Positions 25,301 to 35,315 of a stretch of 64,000 nucleotides of DNA are shown here, piece by piece. Each line of letters opens with the position of its first letter. Position 1 is the first letter of the stretch. The notes under the pieces are model-generated. The model saw only the letters and a list, made by a program, of their open reading frames with translations, did no database searches and was not told the DNA's origin. The DNA lies in contig JBHGNT010000008.1 in the NCBI GenBank assembly GCA_043228905.1, positions 3,224,001-3,288,000 of the forward strand, written 5' to 3'. Source of the DNA: Azolla caroliniana. Its lineage: Eukaryota > Polypodiophyta. Both the position numbers and the translations under genes were made by a program.

Positions 25301-26625
25301 AAGGAGAATAATGGCTCTTTGAAAAACTAGGGTGAGATTTAGAATTCCTAAAAGTCATAGGGTTCTTAGGGTCCAAGATAGTTTGCAGGAAATAGATGTC
25401 TTTACCAAAGTAAATACAAACGATATTTATCGCAAGTTAATTTTTACATACATGTATGGGTGACAGAGGGTTATGAAAAAGTATAAAGAAGCCTAAAATG
25501 TGGTGATAACTTGTAGTAGAGATGGTTTGGCACTCTACTACAACTTCTTATTTAGAGCTAATATGTTTATTTGGAGGGTTATATGATTGGGGGTTTACCA
25601 CTAGGAGACACCTTATGAAAGTGGAGTATAGCCGGTGGAATGTGTTAAATTTGTATTGTCATTAGAACATAGTATGAATCATTTTATTGCTTCCCGAGGT
25701 CAAGCTCTATTCGCACATATATTTCTTCAAAGCAAGCTTCTTATATCTAGGATTTCAGAACCTCCATTCCCATCAGTATTTTCACAGGTCATTTCGGGTT
25801 TTCCTTGTTCACACTAAATTGTTTTTAAGTCCATGCGGTATTGGGGTTATGCCATATTTTCCATATGCATAAATTTCTTGTTTTTGAGGCACGTTAAAAG
25901 GCAGGTTTTCTTTGGCAGTTCTCAAAGTTGGAAAGCTCAAGAATGCTATCACCTGAGGAGATCCAAATATGTGAATTGGTAAATCAATCATATTTTCCTT
26001 CTCTGTTGACTTTTGTCACTTGGCTTATCAAACTAAATAGGATCTCAATTGAGATCTGACGGTCATCCGTCTTTTGAGTTATGTGTTTTTTCTTTCTTTC
26101 CATTATTAATACGATTCTATTTACAAGAAAGGTGAGGGAAAAGACATTCAAATTTCAAACATTCTTTCCACATGATTGGGTTTTTAGCGAACTCAAACTA
26201 GAAAGTTGTGCAATCGTTAACTGACGCTTATCTTTCGCTCTCTGCATTTATAGGCTGTTGGAATAATTGGATTATCCAAAATCCTTTCTTTTATTCCCAT
26301 TCTGGAGTGCAATCATATCACCATTTGAGATGTGTCTTCTCCGCTAACAGTTCAAGACCATAGCCAATGTTGGTCTTATTACTAAGGCTATTTTGCTGGC
26401 ATAACTAGATTACCGAGATTGCATCCATTATTTTTTCCAATTCTGGAGTGCAGTCAAATCAGCCATTTGAGAGGTCTCCTTCACTGGCAGTGCAATACTA
26501 TAGCCAACATAGGACTTATTACTAAGGATGGTTTTGATCCTTGGCATGCAGTCGTCTCTTTGGTTTCTTTGTTCACGTAGTTGTTTTGTAATTTTTGTAC
26601 AAAGAAGTAAAACTTCTAATTATCC

Positions 26626-26660
<35 letters not shown>

Positions 26661-29449
26661 TGTGGAACAACCACCCCCATGTTTAACACTCCCATTGATA
26701 GCCCTGCATTCCATAATAAAATAAAGTAAGCTCAGCCTGACAAAACTTCATTTCTAACTAAGTCTAGGGGAAGATATACACCTACCTTGTCCACCCCCTG
26801 TATTAGAGGTCAATGTAGCAGTCAGTGCATAAGGAATACTGTACGTCACCTGCAACACAATTTCCACTGGATTCAATCCAATAACAAAAGAAACTCACTA
26901 GAATATTGAAACAAACAAAACCAATAACAAAAGAAGCTTATCAGAATAACCAAGATGCAACTAACTGACAAAAGAAAGGCAACTAGCTAGAATAATGTTA
27001 AAAACAATCCAATAAGAAAAGCAAACCTCCAAGAATAACAAACCAATCTCATAATATAAGCAAGCCCACTATAATAACAAACAAATCCAATGATAGAAGG
27101 AAGCACACTACAATTAAAAAGAGAAGTCAACCTGGAATAACAAACCAAACCAATCAAATGACAAAGGAAACTTGCTAGAATTATAGAATAAACCAATCCA
27201 ATACTGAAGGAAACCAACTTAAAAAATGTTACAGAAACATATTCCAGAACAAAAGTACACCAACACTGTAATAACGAGTAACCAAGAAAGCAAACAAATA
27301 CTCACTGCAAGAGGTAACCCAAGAACTGCAAAGATCACCAAGGCTCCTGCTATTGAGACAGCATTCGGAGGGTGGGGCATAAACTTGGTGAGCACAGCAG
27401 TACCTATCAAGGCGGTGGTTATAATAAAATTTCCAGCTGCCCATACATAGCTTGTACCAACCTTCCGACACAAAGGTTCTACACATAATGAGAAAAGACC
27501 CAATACAACTGATTGTATCATGAGCCCAAGAGATCCCATTCTAACACCTCTCCCATAGAGTATTGAACTAGATTCATCTACAGTCGATCCTCCATACACA
27601 TCCCTACCCATCCAGTCGGTATCATATAACATGAAAGGAAACCACGCTATCCATGTCAACGCAGTTATAATAAGCACGCTCCACATCTTTGGGGGTAGGT
27701 CTCTAAATGCACAAATTAGCTCCCATAAGAAAGCCTCTCTCATTTCCTCTTCAGTTTCCATGTCATCTTCATCTTCTTCGTCATATTTTCCTTCACCAGC
27801 ACAGCTTCCTTTCCTCTCCATTCCATCATCATTTAGGAACGGAGTTGTAGAAGTTACTGCCGTCGATGATTGCTGATCATCTGGTGACCATGGTATTTCA
27901 GGCGCAGCTGTTATGCTTAGTATAACAGTGGTAAACAATACCAATATACCAATCAAAAAGGCGCATTTAAGGTTGGCACAGCTCATTCCACAGGCGTCAG
28001 TCCTTGAGAATGGAAAGATTTTATACCAACTCTCCACTGAACCTGCTGCATACCCTAGCACATTCCCAACTGCCATGAAAAATGAGAAGAACGAATTTGC
28101 TCTTCTTGTTCTCTTCTGATTTTTACCTGCAACCGAAAACTATGTTTAGCCCATTAACAAATGTGCAAAGAATAATTAAATAAAATCAATAAACATGCAT
28201 GAGAGATACATGTATTTTAAAGCGTACATAAGGCAACGAAACCAAATTATGCACAGGATGCATTCATGCAATATTCATTTCTGATGGCATTTTCTGTATT
28301 TACATGTGATAAGGACAGTTAAAAGCGTTATCAAATTGAATAAGAGGATGTGAAACATCTACGAAAACATGCACATCTCTACTGACTGTATTTGATTTTG
28401 TTACATGCTATACAAACTCTTTACATTATCAAATTGCAGAGATGATGAATCTGAAGATGACCTTAAAAATGTAATCATAAAGACGCACACAGTATTGTAG
28501 ATAATGTTTCTCTCAGATATATCAAATGGTAACATATTAGAGAATGAATATATACATGAGGGGGGATGTTTTTATCAGACAATCTATACATATACAACAT
28601 AATGGATAATGTTTAGCATGGTCTACCTTATTTATATCCATGCTACTTCATCACAATATAATGGATATGTATACATATAAGGGATATTGTGCCAAAGTTG
28701 ACAAATCAAAAGGTCATATAGACATAATATAATAGATTATGTTCATCTTAGAGGCATCCAGGCTTATTAAACACAAATATACATACACACACATGAAGGA
28801 ACGATCTCAGACATTGTCATATACAGACATGCACCAGCATAGGAGATCATGTTATTCCTCAGATGCTTCCATTCATATTCAAATGAACGAACACAATGAT
28901 AAAGAACACTATCCAAAACATAACATATATAAAGCATGCGTGAAGCCATAGAGAGAAAGATTTGAGGGAAAAACCTGTGAAATCAGCAAGGAGAGCCCTA
29001 CAAGGTCCTTGGAGAGTATTATTAGCAAGATCCAAAATCCAGAACCCAAAAACGAAGATCGTGATCGCCCTAGGTCGATACAAGGGAGAATCACCAAGGA
29101 AGAAGCCTAGGTCTGCGGCATAACCAATGAGAAGGACGGCCAAGATGACGAGGAAGGTGCCCATGACGATGAAGGGGCGCCTCCGCCCATACTTGCTCTG
29201 GCAGTTATCACTAGAATGACCAATGAGGGGTTGCATAATGAAGCCAGAGATGGGTCCACATAGCCAAATGTAGCTGGCCCATGTATGTGGAATACCTAGC
29301 TCTTGTACATAAGGGGTTAGTAGAGAGAGCTGAAGGGCCCATCCGAATTGCACGCCTGCTGCCACCGATGCTATCCTCGCTAATGCCCTCAGTGGCACCC
29401 TCTTACTACCCTTCTTGCCACTACCGCCACTGCTGCTTCCTTTATCCAT
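22325..29449 (-). CDS. SUT: Sucrose transporter (SUT/SUC, sucrose/H+ symporter), 5 exons
   Basis: Exons 29449-28975, 28126-27306, 26849-26786, 26703-26660 and 22525-22325 join through GT/AG sites to 534 residues ending TGA at 22327-22325. Plasma- or vacuolar-membrane major-facilitator protein, 12 membrane spans expected, that carries sucrose with protons. Family hallmarks: [23 protein letters not shown] (N-terminal span), [42 protein letters not shown], the [20 protein letters not shown] step with its conserved Arg, [52 protein letters not shown] and [17 protein letters not shown]. The cytoplasmic loop after span 6 holds an acidic run ([17 protein letters not shown]). Two very short exons (64 and 44 nt) and a five-exon layout recall the SUC4/type I pattern, but I cannot fix the subtype. 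The tail (PPPDFFSTG...RRTLSS) has a possible phosphosite. All key motifs are present. Confidence 0.95.
23690..25730 (+). mobile_element. LINE remnant inside SUT intron 4, antisense to SUT
   Basis: Within the 4.1-kb intron (22526-26659), plus-strand translation in shifting frames gives [55 protein letters not shown] (decayed motif A), RCPSH (decayed motif B), [11 protein letters not shown] (decayed motif C) and near 25640 a [15 protein letters not shown] zinc-binding-like block. That is the order of a plant LINE ORF2. The motif A region appears twice (about 23940 and 24300), so there is an internal duplication. Many stops and indels; clearly dead. Nucleotide similarity links 24560-25110 to 11150-11930. 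Confidence 0.8.
26255..26535. repeat. Tandem duplication (~126 bp) in SUT intron 4
   Basis: Two copies of a unit containing TTCTGGAGTGCAATCA/TTCTGGAGTGCAGTCA, CCATTTGAGA and CTTATTACTAAGG lie side by side. Intronic and non-coding. Confidence 0.75.
26629..26656. repeat. (GA)n microsatellite abutting the SUT exon 4 donor
   Basis: About 14 GA units on the plus strand end a few bases from the exon 4 boundary, so in the transcript the donor CAG/GTTTC is followed directly by a CT run. This is the start of the 4.1-kb intron. Confidence 0.9.
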
Positions 29450-30399
29450 GGATCACTAACCTTTCAATGATCAATCTTGTGTATTATCAGCCTCTTTAAT
29501 CAAAACAATTCAATTGCTTTTAATTTGTTTACCAGAGATGATAGTGTGGAATTTCTTGTTATCTTGATCAAAATATGGATAATCAATCCCTTTCCATTAA
29601 TACTCATGCACGTATATTATTCCTATCGATCTATCTCTATCTCTCTCTCTCTCACACACACACACACTTTTTTATTTATCAAATCTGATAATCAGGATTT
29701 TCTTATACAGTATGTGATTTTAGCAGCCTTTTTTTCACAATCAAATCTGTATCAGGCTTCTCTCATTCAAGCCATCTATAAGTTCTCTCTTTTAATCAAA
29801 GCACTTTTGGTTCAAAAAAGAAACCTATATTAATATGAGAAATGAATATCTCAACCTTAGATGTTGCATCGTAATCATCACCATCACCATCACCATCATT
29901 ACCATCGGCATTATGCAATGGCTACAGCGAATAACAGAGCAACCAAATGAACCATATCCAATTAGGGTTTAGACGCGGTTTTTATATTATATCAAGGGGG
30001 AATGAAAATCTCAATCTTTGCCAAGAAATGCGGGGCAGATGTTGCATCTCTAGCATTGGCATTTTGCAAAAGCTATAGCAAAGAAACACAGCATTCGAAA
30101 TAAAGACATAGCCAAATGGGTTTCTCTCTCTTTCTCTCTCTCTCTCAAGTTCTCTGATGGACACATGGCAACTTCAAAGAACATTCAGTGGTGGACAGAT
30201 TTAGAAAGCTTTTTCTTCCTTCCCTCTCAACATACATAGTACATACATACATACTCTGTTTCTTCACCAAAGCTCTTTGTTTACTTGTTGAGGTTTTTCT
30301 CCAAAACCCTTCATTTCATTTCCTACCAAAGGCTTCGGGGGAATCGGGCGTTGGGTTTGTCCTGTTACAAAGTCACGGGTTCGAACTATGGAATCGGTA
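29450..30399. promoter_or_regulatory. SUT upstream region, probable 5' UTR and promoter
   Basis: Sequence upstream of the SUT start codon (minus strand). It contains a CT/CA run at 29640-29667, an ATCACC run near 29876-29900 and GA/CT runs near 30125-30145. No competing gene and no confidently placed TATA box. Confidence 0.35.
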
Positions 30400-30870
30400 A
30401 CTCAAGTATGTAGCCACATGGATGCCCCTAGGCCCTGACCATACAAGGAAAAGGAGCATGTCGTCCTGGACCCTAAACCCTGATGGATCGGAACCCCATG
30501 TATGCAACCTCGTGCATGTCCCGATGCCCTAACCTTACGAGAGCGCTAACAAGAAGAAGAAGAACATGTCGTCTTAAACCCTAAACCCTAAACCCTGAGG
30601 GATCGCGACCTCATGCATGCAACCACGTACATGTCCTGAGGCCATGACCTTACGAGAGCGCCAACAACAACATGTCATCCTAAACCCTAAACCCATATGG
30701 TTGGGAACCTTATGTATGCAACCACACGCGTGTCCTGAGGCCCCGACCTTACAAAGAGCGCCGCACACACAACAACGTGTTGTCATAGACCCTAAACCCC
30801 GATGGATCACGACCTCATGTATGCAACCTATGCATGTCCTGAGACCATGACCTTATGAGAGAACCAATAC
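30400..30870. repeat. Minisatellite with telomere-like CCCTAAA motif, about 5 units
   Basis: Units of roughly 105-118 bases. Each carries a CATGTATGCAACC-type phrase, a CATGTCCTGAGGCC-type phrase, ACCTTACGAGAGCGC and then one to three CCCTAAA steps (three in a row at about 30577-30597). Frames through it are not conserved between units, so it is not coding. Confidence 0.85.
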
Positions 30871-31083
30871 CAAGATCCGTTTGTGCCTCACATGCATTGA
30901 GTAAATGCATCCACCCAACCTCTCTCCCTTCCATCGCGAAAGCACCAACACATTCATGCACCACCACATTGGGCACAACAACTTGTCCGAAAGTAATCCC
31001 ATATTGTTTGCATGTTTTCCCTTCTCTCGTACTTCATTCTTCAAGCATGGATTACCAAATTTCGAGGGTTTAACCTCGTCCGT

Positions 31084-31646
31084 TGTCGCGTTGTTACGCG
31101 CGTACGTGTAGAAAGGGGCGGGACCACGGGGGTCTTGGACCGAGGAGCGAGAGAGACAGAGACAGAGAGAGAGATTCACAGACACGTAGAAGCGAGAAAG
31201 AGAGATATAAAATGTAACACTTGATTACAATGACAAGAGATTACAAACTCCGACGGTTACAACCGACAAGGCGGCGACAGACCCGACACGGGGACCCTAC
31301 TCACGCACACCGACGACAGTCACACGACTCCAAAAACAAAAGGGGGAATGGGAGAGACTCTGCTGGAAGCACACGGGCTGTCCACGGAGCAGAGGCAGCG
31401 AACTCCCGACACCCGCAGAGAACGACGATCGGAGCGGAGAGAGAGAGCTCACCCTCGGTTCTGCTGCATCCCTCCTCCTTGCCCACGCGCGATATCCTTT
31501 TCCTTTTTCCTTCCTTTCCCCTTCTTGTCCCTTCGCTTTATTCCCTGTCCCTCTGACAGGGATACGCACAATCCCCCTCTAATAAATGCGTGCAACTTAG
31601 TATTTACACCCATTTATGAATCAGGTACAAAATATCGCGTCCATCC
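31084..31646 (-). mobile_element. Solo-LTR-like block, minus orientation
   Basis: Read on the minus strand, the end of the block (CAAGACCCCCGTGGTCCCGCC ... CTACACG ... GCGACA) resembles the end of the block at 43626-43682 (CACGACCCCCGTGGTTCCGCC ... CTACACACG ... GTGACA). Upstream are a GGAATAAAG TATA-like word and a long GC/CT-rich transcribed-looking section. TG..CA-like ends with TCCGT/TCCAT as a possible imperfect 5-bp duplication are only tentative. No gag or pol lies beside it. The left boundary is firmer than the right. Confidence 0.45.
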
Positions 31647-32331
31647 ATGTAAGGGCCGGTTCATGCGTTTTCTCTCTGATTCCGCCTATGGCCGGTTTTC
31701 TTCACGACACCGTCATGAACTATGCCTTCTCAAGACATGAGTCTTGTTTTGACTCCCTTCCACAGTATTGGACACAATAAGAGGTCATGCCAAATGATGA
31801 CCCTCGACTTAGGGGATTTATGGTTTGTTGGGTGGACGATTGTTTCTCTGGCTTCCCTTCTAAAAATACGTGGCAATTTACTATGGTTAAGTTAATTGCT
31901 TGCAAGTGTGTTCAAGCATTCAAAACCATCGTTCATTTTTAGTCCATAAAACAAATTTCCATCTACTTCTTGGTTATTTATGGCGATAAATGTATTTTTG
32001 CTTGTGAAGCTTTGGTAGATCTTAAGTGAATACATACATACTTCATAATGGTAATTAAGATAGTTGATGAAAATCATAGGACAAGAGTTGTTGGTATGTA
32101 TACATTCTCATAAAAAGAACATATTCATGATTAATTTATAGCTTTTTGTTGGATTTTTATGACATATGCACAACCCCATGCATAACATGTCCATCACCTA
32201 TGCACAACCCATCCATGATCCACTAGAACTCTACCCTACAATCACAAATTAAACCTCTTTTGATCAATGATGTTAACGGCAAGCCTCATTGAAACCATAC
32301 AAGTATCAAAATTCTATGGTACATCTATGTA

Positions 32332-32625
32332 TTGTAAATAGGGAAAAATACCAGGATACCCCTGGAAGTTCGTCTAGTTACCAGAATGTCCAAAAAAGTA
32401 CACTTTATAAAGTAATTATACACTCAAATCTTTGGTAAATAGGGCTAGTTCGGGTCCATTTCTTCCATCTTTGATAAATAGGGTTTGTAGATTTGAGTGT
32501 ATAATTACTTTATAAAGTGTAATTTTTTGGACATAGGGGTAGTTTGGTAAATTTGGAACTTCCAGGGGCATTCAGGTAAATAGACGAACTTCCAGGGGTA
32601 TCTTGGTACTTTTCCCTTGTAAATA
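32332..32625. mobile_element. Mutator-like MITE (276 bp) with perfect 9-bp target duplication
   Basis: Element 32341-32616, starting GGGAAAAATACCAGG and ending CTTGGTACTTTTCCC. The 36-bp terminal inverted repeats have only 2 mismatches and share TACCCCTGGAAGTTCGTCTA-type sequence. The flanking duplication TTGTAAATA (32332-32340 and 32617-32625) is perfect and 9 bp long, the length made by Mutator-family transposases. Inside is a second perfect inverted repeat of about 32 bp (ACACTTTATAAAGTAATTAT and its complement), so the whole element folds into one hairpin. No coding capacity. Confidence 0.9.
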
Positions 32626-33442
32626 TCACCTTAAAGCTAGATTGTTATACTTGTATCTGAAAAACCATGCAAGCTACGATCGCAAGTTAAAGCGTCTTTT
32701 GATTAATGATGTCAAAGGCAAGCATTATTTAAACTATATAAGTTGTTACATTATCAATTGGGACCTTATAACAACAATACTCATGATTTGCTTAACAAAT
32801 TATATAGTAATGAGTCATGAGTCAATGGATCCAGAAAGAAATGCATGGATTGCCAAAGATAAGCAGCTTCTTCGAAGAAGATTTTGAATACTTGTAACAA
32901 ATACAATGCACTCGCTAAGTGTTGTGGCACAAATAAATGACCCTATCCAATAAATAATTGCTACAATGGACATAAACCTTTGATGAAGATGGATAGAATT
33001 CATGGAATAAATAAAAAAACAATGTGTACGAGACATAAACTTGTACATCAAAGGGATATAGATGTACATCAGATCGAGTAGGCCACACACGTAAATGGAT
33101 CCCGATGAAGCTTGTGCAAGCTACCAGGGAAAACGCAGAGAGGCTCCCCGACGAGATTGCAATACCTCGAGGTATATTGAATCCTAAGACATAAAGGCGA
33201 CAGAAGAGAAGGGGGAATGATAAAATATAATACACATAAGGCACCGGTTCGAGTGGGTGTCTAGGCCTATACATATAGCATACGGAGCCCGGGAGGGGCC
33301 ATTTATTTCCAAGAGGTGGGTTGTGTGTGGAGAAATACTAGATATAGTACGAATGTTGGTACGGGAAGCATATGGTCGGGCTTCGGGTATGGGCGGGGAA
33401 ACGATTCGGGGGCGACCGCTTTAGGAAACCCACGAGAGGCTA
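32626..33442. other. Intergenic, 3' flank of the DUF688-type gene
   Basis: The stretch near 32670-32750 is a diverged copy of 32230-32320 (CAAGTTAAA..TCTTTTGATTAATGATGTCAA and its partner), so the Mutator-like MITE sits between two halves of an old duplication. No gene seen. The right part is probably the 3' untranslated region of the next gene. Confidence 0.5.
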
Positions 33443-34792
33443 CTACGATGGCATTGGTGTGTGTGGGTCGGGTCGGGTCTGGTCAGGTGACATGCGGACG
33501 ATGGCCGAGCCGTGGACCGCGTGGCATCCCATGCATCCGGCCGCCCCGGCCAACGAGACCCGGCGAGGAGGAGGAGGAGGAGGAGCCGGTGCCTTCACGA
33601 GTTTCTTGTAATTACACTTCATGCCCTCCTCCACAGATGATGGTGATGGTGATGATTGTGATGGTGATGATGATGATGGTGATGGTGATGGTGATGGTGA
33701 TGGTGATGGTGGTGATGGTGATGATGATGGTGATGGTGATGACAGTGATGGTGATGGTGATGGTGATGACAGTGATGGCGATGGCGATGGCGATGATGGT
33801 GATGGTGATGGTGATGGTGATGATGGTGATGGTGATGGTGATGACAGTGATGGTGATGATGGCTTCCCTGCTTTCTTCATCGCTCCAAGCCCCTCAGAAA
33901 CCCTAATCCTTCTCCCCCCCTCCTCCTGCTCCAATGGAAGCTTGCCTAGCAGAGGAATCGTGGACGATGTGCGACCCCTGCTACTACGCTGGACAACCCC
34001 CCTGCCGCTCTCTCTGCACACCTCCATCGCCACCAAGAAAGGGTCTTCTTCTGTGATGGAGAGACCCCCTCCTCCTGCGCCTCTCCTTCTCGCGCCAGAG
34101 CTTCTGCGGGGAGGTAATAATGCTCTTGGATCCGTGGGATTCAAGGAAGGGCTGCGAGCTGGAGGTACCGGGAGAGGTAGCATCTCAAGGTTTGGGCTAG
34201 GGTTTCGCGCTGCAGGGAATGGTGGATATGAAGGTATGTGGAGATGCAGCAGCTTGTTGTCAGTGGCGATGTGATTAGGGTTTGATGGTCTGTTGCTGTG
34301 ATTAGGAGAAGGAGAGGAGATGGGGATTCCTGGCTTCTCTTCCCAAGAGAAAGGCACCATTGCAAACACACAGTGATCCTCATCTTCACCTCCTTCATCA
34401 TTGCGAGCGGGCTTCTTCTTCTGCATCGTTGAATCATCATGAATCTTCTGCAAAGGAGGAGGATGAGTCTTCTGCATCATTGGATCATCCTGAATCTTCT
34501 GCAAAGGAGGAGGATGAATCTTCTGCATCATTGGATCATCCTGAATCTTCTGCAAAGGAGGAGGATGAATCTTCTGCATCATTGGATCATCCTGAATCTT
34601 CTGCAAAGGAGGAGGATGAGTCTTCTGCATCATTGGATCATCATGAATCTTCTGCAAAGGAGGAGGATGAATCTTCTGCATCATTGGATCATCCTGAATC
34701 TTCTGCAAAGGAGGAGGATGAATCTTCTGCATCATTGGATCATCATGAATCTTCTGCAAAGGAGGAGAAGATGGGCTTTGAAATCCACACAT
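33443..34792 (-). CDS. DUF688-type plant protein with 17-residue tandem repeats and Ser-Pro tract
   Basis: Single open frame on the minus strand, 449 residues from the ATG at 34792. Order: short N-terminus (MCGFQSPSS); seven repeats of a 17-residue unit (PPPLQKIQDDPMMQKIH) to about residue 125; HCVFAMVPFSWEEKPGIP, the central DUF688 hallmark (VPFSWE.KPG.P); a Pro/Ser-rich stretch; EEDPFLVAMEVCRESG, the second hallmark (DPF..A...C); a (SP)n tract encoded by ATCACC repeats; and a C-terminal APAPPPPPPRR region. DUF688 proteins are plant-specific and functionally uncharacterised. The true start is uncertain, because upstream tandem DNA repeats reach the first codons and an upstream exon could splice into any of the repeats. 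The usual family N-terminus is absent. The opposite strand is also open through the repeat but has no family match. Confidence 0.75.
   Translation of the reverse strand: MCGFQSPSSPPLQKIHDDPMMQKIHPPPLQKIQDDPMMQKIHPPPLQKIHDDPMMQKTHPPPLQKIQDDPMMQKIHPPPLQKIQDDPMMQKIHPPPLQKIQDDPMMQKTHPPPLQKIHDDSTMQKKKPARNDEGGEDEDHCVFAMVPFSWEEKPGIPISSPSPNHSNRPSNPNHIATDNKLLHLHIPSYPPFPAARNPSPNLEMLPLPVPPARSPSLNPTDPRALLPPRRSSGARRRGAGGGGLSITEEDPFLVAMEVCRESGRGVVQRSSRGRTSSTIPLLGKLPLEQEEGGRRIRVSEGLGAMKKAGKPSSPSLSSPSPSPSSPSPSPSPSSPSPSPSLSSPSPSPSLSSPSPSSSPSPPSPSPSPSPSPSSSSPSQSSPSPSSVEEGMKCNYKKLVKAPAPPPPPPRRVSLAGAAGCMGCHAVHGSAIVRMSPDQTRPDPHTPMPS
33637..33862. repeat. (GGTGAT)n coding microsatellite
   Basis: About 225 bases of GGTGAT/GATGAT units on the plus strand; on the coding minus strand they give ATCACC, read as Ser-Pro pairs. 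It is likely to vary in length between individuals. Confidence 0.95.
34419..34775. repeat. 51-bp coding tandem repeat, 7 copies
   Basis: Seven head-to-tail 51-bp units within the DUF688-type gene, differing by few bases. The unit is a multiple of three on both strands, so frames stay open in both directions. On the coding strand each unit contains CCTCCTCCTTTGCAG followed by AAG, which looks like a splice acceptor in phase with the codons. Confidence 0.95.
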
Positions 34793-35315
34793 TAACAAAG
34801 GTAAATTTACTTGCTAATAAGGTAATTAACAATAACTGTGTAGAAGAAGTAAGTACTCTGACACTAGCTGATTAAGGTTATTACTAACTAATCTAGCCAC
34901 ACATTAACAAGGTAAATTTACTTGCTAATAAGGTAATTAACAATAACTGTCTAGAAGAAGGATGTACTCTGACACTAGCTGTTTAAGGTTATAACTAGCT
35001 AATCTAGCCACACACTAACAAGGTAAATTTGCTTGCTAATAAGGTAATTAACAACTAGCTGATTAAGGTTATAACTGCTAATCTAGCCACACATTAACAA
35101 GATAAATTTGCTTGCTAATAAGGTAATTAACAATAATTATCTAGAAGAAGGATTTATTTTGACACTAGCTTATTAAGGTTATAACTAGCTAATCTAGCCA
35201 CACATTAACAAGGTAAATTTGCTTGCTAATAAGGTAATTAACAAAAGCTTTCTAGAAGAAGGAATTACTCTGACACTAGCTGATTAAGGTTATAACTAGC
35301 TAATCTAGGCGAGTA
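34786..35315. repeat. ~110-bp tandem repeat, 5 copies, upstream of the DUF688-type gene
   Basis: Each unit runs CACACATTAACAAGGTAAAT, GCTTGCTAATAAGGTAATTAAC, CTAGAAGAAGGA, GACACTAGCTGATTAAGGTT and CTAATCTAG. The third copy (about 35010-35088) lacks some 30 bases. The first copy overlaps the first codons of the gene on the minus strand, so the array forms its immediate upstream region. Confidence 0.9.

Noticed and set aside
30330-30400. tRNA-like or SINE-like B box (GGGTTCGAAC)
   Set aside because: No convincing A box at the right spacing and no cloverleaf; a single B-box match is expected by chance.
30400-30870. CRISPR-like regular spacing of repeats
   Set aside because: Units are adjacent degenerate minisatellite copies in plant DNA, without unique spacers or cas genes.
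33316-34274. Plus-strand frames with Met-Val or Asp-Gly runs
   Set aside because: Readings of the GGTGAT microsatellite antisense to the DUF688-type gene.
34360-34875. Plus-strand open frame with ESSAKEEDESSASLDHP repeats
   Set aside because: It is the reverse side of the 51-bp repeat, which stays open in both directions. The minus strand alone carries family motifs (VPFSWEEKPG, DPFLVAMEVC).
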